Source of the DNA: an uncultured Sphingomonadales bacterium
Lineage (GTDB): Bacteria; Pseudomonadota; Alphaproteobacteria; Sphingomonadales; Sphingomonadaceae
Reading direction: 5' to 3'
Assembly (NCBI GenBank): GCA_903839675.1
Contig: CAIMDB010000028.1
Location: 186,001 to 250,000 of the forward strand
Length of the DNA: 64,000 nt
In this document: piece by piece, positions 51,528-59,138 of the stretch
How positions within the stretch are numbered: position 1 is the first letter of the stretch
How the letters are laid out: every line of letters starts with the position of its first letter
The notes under the pieces: model-generated
The model's database searches: none
Told to the model about the DNA's origin: nothing
The model's input: the letters and a program-made list of their open reading frames with translations, nothing else
Position numbers and translations under genes: made by a program

Positions 51528-52156
51528 GCCCTACACGTCAGCAGGGCAATATGTGCAAGTGCGGCAAGCAACCCCAGCACCAGCGCGACCGTCACCCGAG
51601 GGCTGACGTAGAAGGACACGACGCGCTGGGTTGGGAAAGAAAACGTCGCCAGCGTGCCGAGCAGCTTGTCTGGATGACCCTCCATAAAGGCGGGGTCCAT
51701 TACCAGCTTCATCATGTCGCGGCGGCTGCGGTACCGCATCAGGCCAAAAATCGTCCAGCCGGGATCAGCCTCGGTATTCCAAGCATCGACATAGCCGCCG
51801 ACCTTACGACCGACCATGCCCGGATGGCCTCCATTGCGGAAGAGCACGGGCATGAAGCGCTTGGAATAGCGTTTGAGCAGCTCAAAGCCTTGGACCCTCT
51901 GCCCCGTCTTTGGGTCCTCAACCTGCTCCATTTGCGCCTTGACCAGATTGAGCATCACAAACTCGCGACCGTCATCGGCCTCGAGGAACGCGCGCATCAC
52001 GTCAGGGCTGTTGCCTGTGCCTTCAAAACGGCCCGCCATTTGCCTTAGAAACGCGTCAATCTCGGCAGGCTTCAGCGGACCAGACCAGCTATCATACCAG
52101 AGCCGGAAAACAGCATAAGCAAGCAAAGCCGCGCCCCAGATGATCCAGACCGACAT
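51524..52156 (-). CDS. Membrane protein with a DUF1330-like soluble domain
   Basis: A 210-residue protein with one N-terminal hydrophobic segment (VWIIWGAALLAYAVFRLW) and one at the C-terminus (VTVALVLGLLAALAHIALL). Between them is a soluble domain of about 140 residues with FVMLNLVKAQM, YSKRFMPVLFRNGGHP and a MMKLVMDPAFMEGH-type segment, like the dimeric alpha/beta barrels of DUF1330. I do not assign a function. The start at 52156 is chosen because the longer frame to 52300 lies in the next gene. It overlaps the DUF423-like gene as ATGA. Confidence 0.7.
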   Translation of the reverse strand: MSVWIIWGAALLAYAVFRLWYDSWSGPLKPAEIDAFLRQMAGRFEGTGNSPDVMRAFLEADDGREFVMLNLVKAQMEQVEDPKTGQRVQGFELLKRYSKRFMPVLFRNGGHPGMVGRKVGGYVDAWNTEADPGWTIFGLMRYRSRRDMMKLVMDPAFMEGHPDKLLGTLATFSFPTQRVVSFYVSPRVTVALVLGLLAALAHIALLTCRA

Positions 52157-52160
52157 GGGG

Positions 52161-52412
52161 TCAGTTGCTTTCTGGCTTGGTGGCCTCGGCATCGCGACGT
52201 GCCTTTGCCGCGGCCTGACAGGCGGGTGATGTTTTCTTGATATTCTCGATGAGGCAGGCGCGAACCTTTTGGATGTCAAAGGTCGCCATTTCAGCGGCAC
52301 AGAAGTTCCGGATGTCCGGCATGCACGCTTCGCGGACAGTGTCCTGCGCGGCGAGCGGCGCTCCAGTAAACATCAGGGCTGTTGCCGCCCACAGAGTTAT
52401 CACCTTCGACAT
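52161..52412 (-). CDS. Small exported cysteine-rich repeat protein
   Basis: An 83-residue protein with a signal peptide (VITLWAATALMFTGAPLAAQ) and four cysteines spaced C-x7-C-x14-C-x11-C (ACMPDIRNFC, KVRACLIENIKKTSPAC), like one copy of the GLG1/PF00839 cysteine-rich repeat common in alphaproteobacteria. It is probably a periplasmic disulfide-bonded protein; function unknown. The start at 52412 is set by GGGGAG eight bases upstream; the longer frame to 52646 is not used. It is first in a minus-strand series ending with the sulfatase. Confidence 0.7.
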   Translation of the reverse strand: MSKVITLWAATALMFTGAPLAAQDTVREACMPDIRNFCAAEMATFDIQKVRACLIENIKKTSPACQAAAKARRDAEATKPESN

Positions 52413-52443
52413 TAAATTCTCTCCCCAAAAACACAGAATATTA

Positions 52444-52462
52444 TTGGCATTTACTGTGCCAA
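52444..52462. promoter_or_regulatory. Inverted repeat in the divergent promoter region, likely TetR operator
   Basis: TTGGCA (52444-52449) and TGCCAA (52457-52462) form a perfect inverted repeat with a seven-base spacer. It lies midway between the start of the cysteine-rich gene (minus) and the TetR gene (plus). The arms resemble -35 boxes for both directions, with AT-rich -10 candidates (TATTCT on the minus strand, TATATT on the plus). A TetR dimer bound here could block both promoters. Confidence 0.6.
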
Positions 52463-52524
52463 AATATATTTGCAATCGTCTTTGCCGCTTGCGCGAATGG
52501 CTGTTTGCCGCAAAACACAGGCCT

Positions 52525-53145
52525 ATGACGACCGCATCCAACAAAATGGCACCCCGCTCAAACACACCGCTGACTGACGGTCGGCGCGAACGGAGCCGAT
52601 CCAGCCGCAGCAAGATTATCGCCGCGATGCTGGACCTTGTTGGCAATGGCGATGTCGCGCCCAGCGCGGCGCGGGTTGCGGAAGTCGCAGGCGTTGGCTT
52701 GCGCTCCGTGTTTCGCCATTTTGACGATATGGATGAACTCTATCGTGAAATGGGCGACGTCATTGAGGCACGGGTTCTGCCCATCATCCTCCAAGCCCCT
52801 TCTGGCGCGACCTGGAAGGAAAAGCTGTTCGATATCGCGGATAGGCGGGCGCAAGTCTTTGAGACGATCCTGCCCTTCCGAATTTCAGCCAACCTCAAAC
52901 GCTTTCAATCGCCATATCTGATGCAGGATTATCGGCGGATGCTGCGGCTCGAAAGCGAGACGATTGAGGCGCATTTGCCCCCGGCCGTAAAGGACGATGT
53001 GGTCGCTGCCCGCGGTCTGAATGTCATCCTGAGTTTCCAGACTTGGCGGCTGTTGCGCCATGATCAGGACCTTCCCGTGGACGACGCTAAGGCCGTCGTG
53101 CGGCGTTTACTGACCGATGCCATGGCCGGAATGCCGGACAGATGA
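52525..53145 (+). CDS. TetR family transcriptional regulator
   Basis: A 206-residue repressor-like protein. The N-terminal helix-turn-helix (residues about 30-75: SRSKIIAAMLDLVGNGDVAP, AARVAEVAGVGLRSVFRHF, DMDELYREMGDVI) is typical TetR. The rest is a ligand-binding helical domain of unknown ligand. The longer frame to 52237 overlaps the divergent gene and is rejected; the ATG at 52525 has a weak AGG before it. It overlaps the next gene (stop TGA inside ATGATG), so it probably controls its own operon and the divergent sulfatase series. Confidence 0.88.
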   Translation: MTTASNKMAPRSNTPLTDGRRERSRSSRSKIIAAMLDLVGNGDVAPSAARVAEVAGVGLRSVFRHFDDMDELYREMGDVIEARVLPIILQAPSGATWKEKLFDIADRRAQVFETILPFRISANLKRFQSPYLMQDYRRMLRLESETIEAHLPPAVKDDVVAARGLNVILSFQTWRLLRHDQDLPVDDAKAVVRRLLTDAMAGMPDR

Positions 53146-54062
53146 TGCAACGGATCACCTTCGTTTTTGGACTGGCGCTGCTGCTCACTGCCTGCGGAGA
53201 CACTTCCGTCGCACCCGTCGACAAAGCATGCACGGGGTTATCCGACGACAAAATGATTTGGGTTCCGGGCGGTAGCTTCGTGATGGGCGATGACCCGCAT
53301 TACCCGGAAGAAGGGCCCCCGCGCACAGTTTCGGTCAAAGGATTCTGGATCGATGCGCATGAGGTCACCAACGCTCAATTTGCAGCCTTTGTGAAAGCAA
53401 CCGGGTACAAGACCATGGCCGAACGCGATCCGCCAAAGCTGGCCGGCGCGCCGCCCGAAATGCTGGCCCCGGGATCTGCTGTCTTCAACACCCCCTCCCA
53501 AGAAGACCCAAGCTGGTGGCGCTGGGTGCCAGGCGCGCAGTGGCGGCATCCTTCGGGGCCGCAGGAGAGCATCGCCGGGCGCGACCATGAACCCGTTGTC
53601 CAGATCGCCTGGCAGGATGCAGAGGCCTATGCGCGGTGGGCGGGCAAGCAATTGCCCAGCGAAGAGCAGTGGGAATATGCGGCACGCGCCGGAGCAGCAG
53701 CCTTACCGGAGCCGCTTGACGCAAAGGGTCAGCCACAGGCGAACTATTATCAGGGCGTCTTCCCCGTCAAAAACCTGAATACCGACGGCTATATCGGCCG
53801 CGCGCCGGTCGGCTGTTTCAAGCCCAACGCATTTGGGCTGTACGATATGATCGGCAATGTCTGGGAATGGACCAGCGCCCCCGGATCTCGCGCCGACGCA
53901 AGCGAACCGGTCAACGTCATCAAAGGCGGCTCTTACCTGTGCGCCGCCAACTATTGCGCACGCTATCGCCCTGCCGCCCGGCAGTTTCAGGAACGTGGAT
54001 TGGGGACCGATCATATCGGGTTTCGGCTGGTGGACGCAGCGAAGGCCGGACCTGCTTCTTGA
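53142..54062 (+). CDS. Formylglycine-generating enzyme family protein, predicted lipoprotein
   Basis: A 306-residue SUMF1-family protein. Known members oxidise the cysteine of a C-x-P-S-R sulfatase motif to formylglycine. The start MQRITFVFGLALLLTACG has a lipobox (LTAC, Cys18), so it seems to be an exported lipoprotein. The catalytic cysteine pair is present: Cys267 and Cys272 in GGSYLCAANYCARYR, as in active enzymes. The domain starts with VPGGSFVMGDDP and ends with GFRLV. ATG at 53142 or 53145 is the start; both overlap the TetR stop. A sulfatase with the target motif is encoded 2 kb away. Confidence 0.9.
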   Translation: MMQRITFVFGLALLLTACGDTSVAPVDKACTGLSDDKMIWVPGGSFVMGDDPHYPEEGPPRTVSVKGFWIDAHEVTNAQFAAFVKATGYKTMAERDPPKLAGAPPEMLAPGSAVFNTPSQEDPSWWRWVPGAQWRHPSGPQESIAGRDHEPVVQIAWQDAEAYARWAGKQLPSEEQWEYAARAGAAALPEPLDAKGQPQANYYQGVFPVKNLNTDGYIGRAPVGCFKPNAFGLYDMIGNVWEWTSAPGSRADASEPVNVIKGGSYLCAANYCARYRPAARQFQERGLGTDHIGFRLVDAAKAGPAS

Positions 54063-54121
54063 CCTGCTTCCAGTGATATGACACGCATAGTGCCAATATT
54101 ACTAACTCTCGGAGCGACAAA

Positions 54122-55015
54122 GTGAAAATCCTGCGCACACCTGATGCTGCCTTTGCGGCGATCCGCGATTTTCCCTTCGCGCCGCATTATCTGGACATCA
54201 CCGATCCCGATGACGGCACGCCGATGCGCGTCCATTATGTTGATGAAGGGCCGCGCGACGCCCCGATTGTGCTGATGATGCATGGGGAACCGAGCTGGTG
54301 CTATCTCTACCGTCACATGATCGGCCCTGTGGTCGCGGCCGGGTTTCGCGTCATCGCGCCCGACCTGATCGGCTTTGGGCGATCGGACAAGCCGACCAAA
54401 AAGACCGATTACAGCTATGCCCGCCACGTCGGCTGGATGCGCCAATGGGTGGAGGCGCTTGACCTCACCGGAATGACGCTCGTCTGTCAGGATTGGGGAT
54501 CGCTGATCGGCCTGCGCCTTGTCTCAGAAATGCCGGACCGCTTTTCCGGCATTGCTCTGTCCAATGGTGGCCTACCCGAAGGTGGCCCTGCCCCGCGCGC
54601 CTTTGCCATCTGGCGGGCCTTTGCGACTTGGAGCCCCATCTTCCGGATTGGCAATATCGTCAACATGGGGGTCAAACGCGCGCTGAGCGCGGCGGAAATC
54701 GCGGCTTATGACGCGCCCTTCCCGGACAGCAGCTACAAAGCCGGCGCGCGCATCTTCCCCAGCTTCGTTCCCTTTGAGAACAATGTGGCGGTCCCGGATC
54801 AGAAGCGCGCCTGGCAAGTGTTTGACCGATGGGACAAGCCCTTCCTGTGCTGCTTCAGCGATGGTGACCCAGTGTCGCGCGGCGGCGAAAGCCGGTTCAT
54901 CGGCCGCGTCCCCGGCACGGCTGGCCAGCCGCACCGCACATTAAAGGGCGGGCATTTCGTTCAGGAAGACGATCCTGAAGGCTTTGTGCAGGCCATTTTG
55001 GAGGTGGCCGGATGA
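54122..55015 (+). CDS. Haloalkane dehalogenase, HLD-I (DhlA-like)
   Basis: A 297-residue alpha/beta hydrolase that should cleave carbon-halogen bonds hydrolytically. Residue numbers match DhlA closely: nucleophile Asp124 and halide-binding Trp125 in LVCQDWGSLIG, Glu56 in MHGEPSWC, the cap motif YDAPFPDSSYKAGAR, an acid in SDGDPV (Asp249) and His278 in KGGHFVQED. Trp164 or Trp170 may be the second halide ligand. The start is GTG at 54122, with CGGAG upstream. A 63-residue membrane protein overlaps its stop. The natural substrate is unknown; activity is inferred from residues. Confidence 0.9.
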   Translation: MKILRTPDAAFAAIRDFPFAPHYLDITDPDDGTPMRVHYVDEGPRDAPIVLMMHGEPSWCYLYRHMIGPVVAAGFRVIAPDLIGFGRSDKPTKKTDYSYARHVGWMRQWVEALDLTGMTLVCQDWGSLIGLRLVSEMPDRFSGIALSNGGLPEGGPAPRAFAIWRAFATWSPIFRIGNIVNMGVKRALSAAEIAAYDAPFPDSSYKAGARIFPSFVPFENNVAVPDQKRAWQVFDRWDKPFLCCFSDGDPVSRGGESRFIGRVPGTAGQPHRTLKGGHFVQEDDPEGFVQAILEVAG

Positions 55016-55203
55016 AGATCGTCGCGGCCGCCTTTAAGCTTGGACCCTTCTGGTTCGGCCTCGCCTTTCTGGCACCGTTGATCATGGCCGTCTGGCAGCG
55101 CGCGGCATGGCCCGTGCCGTTCAGCCTTTCTTTGCTGACGTTTGCGCTCATCACAGGCGGCACTTTGGGCGCGATTGCGACATGGCGCGGGCGCTGGATA
55201 TGA
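55012..55203 (+). CDS. Small two-helix membrane protein
   Basis: A 63-residue protein with two hydrophobic segments (FWFGLAFLAPLIMAV and LSLLTFALITGGTLGAIA) and a short basic end. It starts inside the dehalogenase stop (ATGA) and its own stop overlaps the desaturase start (ATGA), so translation of three genes is coupled. No family recognised. Its fixed position suggests that it assists the desaturase or membrane attachment of the pathway. Confidence 0.65.
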   Translation: MKIVAAAFKLGPFWFGLAFLAPLIMAVWQRAAWPVPFSLSLLTFALITGGTLGAIATWRGRWI

Positions 55204-56072
55204 ACAGTCGGGCGGACACTGCTGAACTAACGCGGCAAGAGCGCGCAATTGCCGCCAAATATCAGGGCGGCTTCCCTTGGCTGATGGCCTTTTGGGGGGT
55301 GGGCAATAGCTGCGTCTGGGTCGCGCTGTGGCCGCTGACCCTGACGGGCCTCATCCCGCTCTGGCTCACCTTCATCGTCGCCACGGCCAATGTCATGCTG
55401 AGCTATCTGCCGTCGCATGATGCCCAGCACGACATTTTCATAGCCCGCGGGTCAAAGCGGCATTGGATCAACGAACTGATCGGCCATGTGTCGATTTTCC
55501 CGCTCGTGCTCGCCTTTCGCACCGCGCGCGAAACCCATCTTGGCCATCACCGCCACGCCAATGATCCGGCATTGGACCCCGACTATCCCAGCCACGCCCC
55601 CAACGCTTGGGCGGCACTATGGAAGACGATTGAGAACCGTCAGCCCGGCAGCGCCGGCAAAGCGCGCTATGGCGCGTATCTCACCGCCAAGGGAACGCCT
55701 GCCGCCAAGGCAGCGCTGCGCGATGGACTGTTGATGCAGACGTTTTTCTATACCGTCCTCGCAGCCATGGCCTGGGCGGGTTATGCCATTGAAGTGGCTG
55801 TGCTCTGGTGGCTGCCCCGCCACATTGCACAGACCTATATCAGCTTCTTCCTCAGCTGGGCACCGCATCATCCGGCGCAAGAACAAGGCCGTTACCGCGA
55901 AACCCGTGCGTTCAAAAGCAGGCTCGGCAATCTCGGGTCAATGGGGATGCAGTATCACATCGTCCACCACCTTTACCCGACAATCCCACTGACCAAGACG
56001 CCCGCCGCCTATCGAGAGCTCCGACCAATATTGGAAGCCCGCGGCTGTGAATTGGGCGGACTGGCGCGCTGA
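55200..56072 (+). CDS. Fatty acid desaturase family protein
   Basis: A 290-residue integral-membrane di-iron enzyme with the three histidine boxes: SHDAQHDIF near residue 75, THLGHHRHAND near 113 and QYHIVHHLYPTIP near 255. Hydrophobic segments pair before and between the boxes (FIVATANVMLSYL, LPLVLAF, FFYTVLAAMAWAGYAI). It could desaturate fatty acids or hydroxylate a carotenoid or other lipid. The start at 55200 overlaps the preceding gene as ATGA; the longer frame lies inside that gene. Confidence 0.88.
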   Translation: MNSRADTAELTRQERAIAAKYQGGFPWLMAFWGVGNSCVWVALWPLTLTGLIPLWLTFIVATANVMLSYLPSHDAQHDIFIARGSKRHWINELIGHVSIFPLVLAFRTARETHLGHHRHANDPALDPDYPSHAPNAWAALWKTIENRQPGSAGKARYGAYLTAKGTPAAKAALRDGLLMQTFFYTVLAAMAWAGYAIEVAVLWWLPRHIAQTYISFFLSWAPHHPAQEQGRYRETRAFKSRLGNLGSMGMQYHIVHHLYPTIPLTKTPAAYRELRPILEARGCELGGLAR

Positions 56073-56435
56073 ATGAAAGGGCATGAGATGTTCACTTCAA
56101 CCCGCGCGGGCAGTCTCTTGTTGATGCAGCCTATCAAGCCCTTGGCTGGCGCAGCAACGCCTCAGGAGCGTGGCAACGATAGAGACCTAGAGTCTGGACA
56201 ACCGCCAGCCCAGTTTTAATTGGCGGCGGTGCCCGAAAGAATATGGCGCACACACGTCGGAAGGCCACCTTTCACTCAGATACGGCCAAACGCCCATACT
56301 GACAGTTGCGAACAACGGTCATATCGATGCTTGTATGGGATCCGTCATCGTCAGACTTGCCGCCAGTTATCCATTTCGTACTGGAAGAACCGTGCGTATG
56401 CGATTGCCGACCAAGTGGCAGGTCAGCGATCTATC
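56073..56435. other. Intergenic stretch with no recognised gene
   Basis: Between the desaturase stop and the second photolyase gene. A 48-codon frame starts directly at the desaturase stop (ATG at 56073, TAA at 56217), but it has no ribosome site, low hydrophobic content and no recognisable motif, so I do not call it. The rest holds no repeat, terminator or promoter that I can support. Confidence 0.6.
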
Positions 56436-57971
56436 ATGACCCAACCCCTCAACATCGTCTGGTTCAAACGCGATCTCCGGATTGAGGACCACCAACCTTT
56501 GGCAGCGGCCGCGCAAGCTGGGCGGGTGCTGCCGCTCTATATTGTCGAGCCAGAGCTATGGGCCCAGCCAGACGTATCAGCGCGGCAATGGGCGTTCGCC
56601 GCAGAATGCCTGTGCGATCTCCAAAAGGCACTCGCAGCGCTTGGCCAGCCCTTGTGCATCATGGTCGGAAATGCGGTCTCGATCCTTCAGCAACTCCACA
56701 AAGATCAAGGCATTGCGGCGTTATGGAGCCACGAGGAAACCGGTAACGGATGGACCTATGCCCGTGACCGGGCCGTTGCGGCATGGGCCCATGCGGCAGG
56801 CGTCCGGTGGCATGAAGCACGACAATTTGGCGTTGTTCGTCGGCTGAAATCCCGGAACGGCTGGGCCCAGGGCTGGGACCGCGACATGGCCAAGGCGATC
56901 ACACCTCCGCCGCAAGCGCTCACGCCAATATCAGGTGATTGGCCCACTTACATACCGAACGGCGAAGATCTAGGGCTTGCGCCAGACCCCTGCCCCAATC
57001 GCCAACGAGGTGGACGGTCAGCCGCGCTGGACACTTTGAACAGCTTCCTGAGGCAACGCGGCCGCAATTACCGCTATGAGATGTCGAGCCCCGTCTCGGC
57101 CTTTGATGCCAGCTCGCGCCTTTCGCCTCACCTGACTTGGGGAACGATGTCCATGCGCGAAGTGGCGCAAGCCACCTGGGCGCGCATGCAGGCGTTTAAA
57201 ACGTCGAACGCAACCGATCCCAGAAGCTGGCGCGGATCGATGAGTTCCTTCAGCGGGCGGCAGCACTGGCATTGCCACTTCATGCAGAAGCTCGAAGATG
57301 AACCCCGTCTCGAATTCGAAAACCTGCATCGCGCCTATGATGGTTTGCGGCCTGACTGTGCCGATGCCGAGCGGTTAACGGCTTGGAGCGAGGGCGCGAC
57401 GGGATTTCCGTTCATCGACGCCTGCATGCGCGCACTCAATCAGCATGGCTGGATCAATTTTCGTATGCGCGCCATGCTGATGTCTTTCGCCAGCTATCAC
57501 CTCTGGCTGCCTTGGCGTGAAAGCGGTCTCTACCTCGCCCGCAAGTTCGTGGACTATGAGCCGGGCATCCACTGGTCACAGGTGCAGATGCAATCCGGCA
57601 CGACGGGGATCAATGCCATGCGGATCTATAATCCGATCAAGCAGGGCTATGACCATGACCCTGAGGGCATTTTTGTGCGGACCTATGTGCCGGAACTGCA
57701 CAGCGTCCCTTCAGCCTTCCTCCATGAGCCCTGGCGCTGGGAGGACGCGGCCAGCTTGTCCTATCCAGCCCCCATCGTCGACAACGTCCTCGCTGCAAAA
57801 GCTGCGCGCGAAGCGCTCTACATCATACGCAAAGGCGCAGACCACAAAGCTGCCGCGCGCAAGATCGTCGCCAAACACGGCAGCCGCAAAGCGGGCGTGC
57901 CGATGGCCACTCAGAAGCGTCGGCTAAAGGCCAAACCAGTCAGCAGCGGGCAATTGGCACTCGACTTCTGA
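56436..57971 (+). CDS. Deoxyribodipyrimidine photolyase/cryptochrome family protein
   Basis: A 511-residue protein in the normal order: an alpha/beta antenna domain (NIVWFKRDLRIEDHQPLAAA, then LWSHEETGNGWTYARDRAV, residues 1-135), then the FAD-binding domain (SSRLSPHLTWGTMSM, RGSMSSFSGRQHWHCHFMQ, GFPFIDACMRALNQHGWINF, RAMLMSFASYHLW, WSQVQMQSGTTG) and a C-terminal tail with AKHGSRK. It likely repairs UV pyrimidine dimers using blue light or acts as a cryptochrome. The start at 56436 fits the conserved start; the frame to 56220 is longer and unsupported. It is the second photolyase-like gene in the window. Confidence 0.93.
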   Translation: MTQPLNIVWFKRDLRIEDHQPLAAAAQAGRVLPLYIVEPELWAQPDVSARQWAFAAECLCDLQKALAALGQPLCIMVGNAVSILQQLHKDQGIAALWSHEETGNGWTYARDRAVAAWAHAAGVRWHEARQFGVVRRLKSRNGWAQGWDRDMAKAITPPPQALTPISGDWPTYIPNGEDLGLAPDPCPNRQRGGRSAALDTLNSFLRQRGRNYRYEMSSPVSAFDASSRLSPHLTWGTMSMREVAQATWARMQAFKTSNATDPRSWRGSMSSFSGRQHWHCHFMQKLEDEPRLEFENLHRAYDGLRPDCADAERLTAWSEGATGFPFIDACMRALNQHGWINFRMRAMLMSFASYHLWLPWRESGLYLARKFVDYEPGIHWSQVQMQSGTTGINAMRIYNPIKQGYDHDPEGIFVRTYVPELHSVPSAFLHEPWRWEDAASLSYPAPIVDNVLAAKAAREALYIIRKGADHKAAARKIVAKHGSRKAGVPMATQKRRLKAKPVSSGQLALDF

Positions 57972-58145
57972 TACCGCTCATTCGCCTTGCCATTTTGTAC
58001 CGGTGAGTACTGACCGATTGCGAGACCCACACGCGACCAGCCCCGAGAGGGGTGAAACGGCGATGATACTGGGGTAGTTGGCGCTTCCAGCTTGACGATA
58101 GCTAGAGGTTCAACCCGTCTCGTGCGGCGAGGCAAACGCCTGGCC

Positions 58146-59138
58146 TCAGAACTGGTCGAGGTCTTTCGCCAGCGTTAACGGACCACGATAATGTGACCTG
58201 ATTTGCGCTTTATACCCTGCGGTTCGGGTCGGGTCCGGGGTGCCTGCCGCGAAGTGGGTGATGACGAGCGCCTTCACCCCCGCTTTCGCCGCAAGCTGGC
58301 CCACTGCATCCGGGGTCAGGTGATGCGTCGATAGATGCTGCTCCAGCCGCTGCCGGGCTTCGGCGGGCATATTGGGCGAGTTGCGCGCGACATTTGCCAT
58401 TGTCCCGCCCATGTCGATCATCTCGCTGACCAGGAGGTCTGCACCCTTGGCAAGCTCTTCCACCGCCATGTTCGGCCCGGTGTCCCCGGTGTAAACGATT
58501 GATCGGCCGGGCAGATCGAAGCGGAATGAAAGCGACTTGTAGTTGCGGTTTTCGATGCTTTCGGCAGCAAAATCGTAGTGCGAATTTTGCGCGGCGGTCA
58601 CCTTCATACCATCGATGCTCAGCGTCTCGCCGCCTGCGATCTCGATCACGGTAACGGTGTCGGCGGGCGGCATCCAAGGCTGGCCGGGAATGCCATAGCC
58701 GACGCGGGCTGCAGGTTGCATTGATGCGACCATACCTGCGACCAGCTCGCGGGTGCCGGGCGGGCCATAGATGGTCAGCCTGTCCCGGACATTGGTCTGG
58801 TTGCGCAGGGCAAGCACCGCAGACAGCCCGCCTGTATGATCGGCATGAAGATGGCTCAGGAACACGCCAGTGACACGTGGCAGCATGATACCAGCCCGGC
58901 TTAACTGCTGGACCGTGCCGTCACCTGCGTCGACCAGATAGACACGGCCAGAGTATAACAGAGCGTTCGCCGGTTGCGACCGGTCAGGCGCCGGAACTGG
59001 CCCGCCCATCGTGCCCAGCGTGATGAACGCCCCCTGCTCTTCCGAAACCTTGGCCGCTCGTGGTGGCGCAGGCTGAGCCAACGCTGACGCCGCAGCTAAC
59101 ATTGCTGCGAACGCCAGCAAGGCCGCCCTCTTCCGCAT
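58146..59138 (-). CDS. Exported MBL-fold metallo-hydrolase
   Basis: A 330-residue protein with a signal peptide (MRKRAALLAFAAMLAAASA, cleavage near LAQP) and a metallo-beta-lactamase fold. The metal motif is SHLHADHTGGL, later ligands are in YTGDTGPN and VITHFAAG. It hydrolyses or oxidises an ester, lactone or similar bond in the periplasm; the substrate is unknown. Its ATG overlaps the stop of the TonB receptor gene as TCATC on the plus strand (one base shared), so the two are translationally coupled and likely share a substrate or pathway. Confidence 0.9.
   Translation of the reverse strand: MRKRAALLAFAAMLAAASALAQPAPPRAAKVSEEQGAFITLGTMGGPVPAPDRSQPANALLYSGRVYLVDAGDGTVQQLSRAGIMLPRVTGVFLSHLHADHTGGLSAVLALRNQTNVRDRLTIYGPPGTRELVAGMVASMQPAARVGYGIPGQPWMPPADTVTVIEIAGGETLSIDGMKVTAAQNSHYDFAAESIENRNYKSLSFRFDLPGRSIVYTGDTGPNMAVEELAKGADLLVSEMIDMGGTMANVARNSPNMPAEARQRLEQHLSTHHLTPDAVGQLAAKAGVKALVITHFAAGTPDPTRTAGYKAQIRSHYRGPLTLAKDLDQF

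Noticed and set aside
52237-52524. 96-codon N-terminal extension of the TetR frame
   Set aside because: It covers the divergent promoter and the cysteine-rich gene on the other strand. The TetR fold begins only after 52525.
56073-56219. 48-codon frame directly after the desaturase
   Set aside because: No ribosome site, no motif, and a composition like noncoding sequence.
57911-58135. 74-codon minus-strand frame between the photolyase and the MBL hydrolase
   Set aside because: It overlaps the end of the photolyase gene, has an Arg/Ser/Pro-rich product and no motif.
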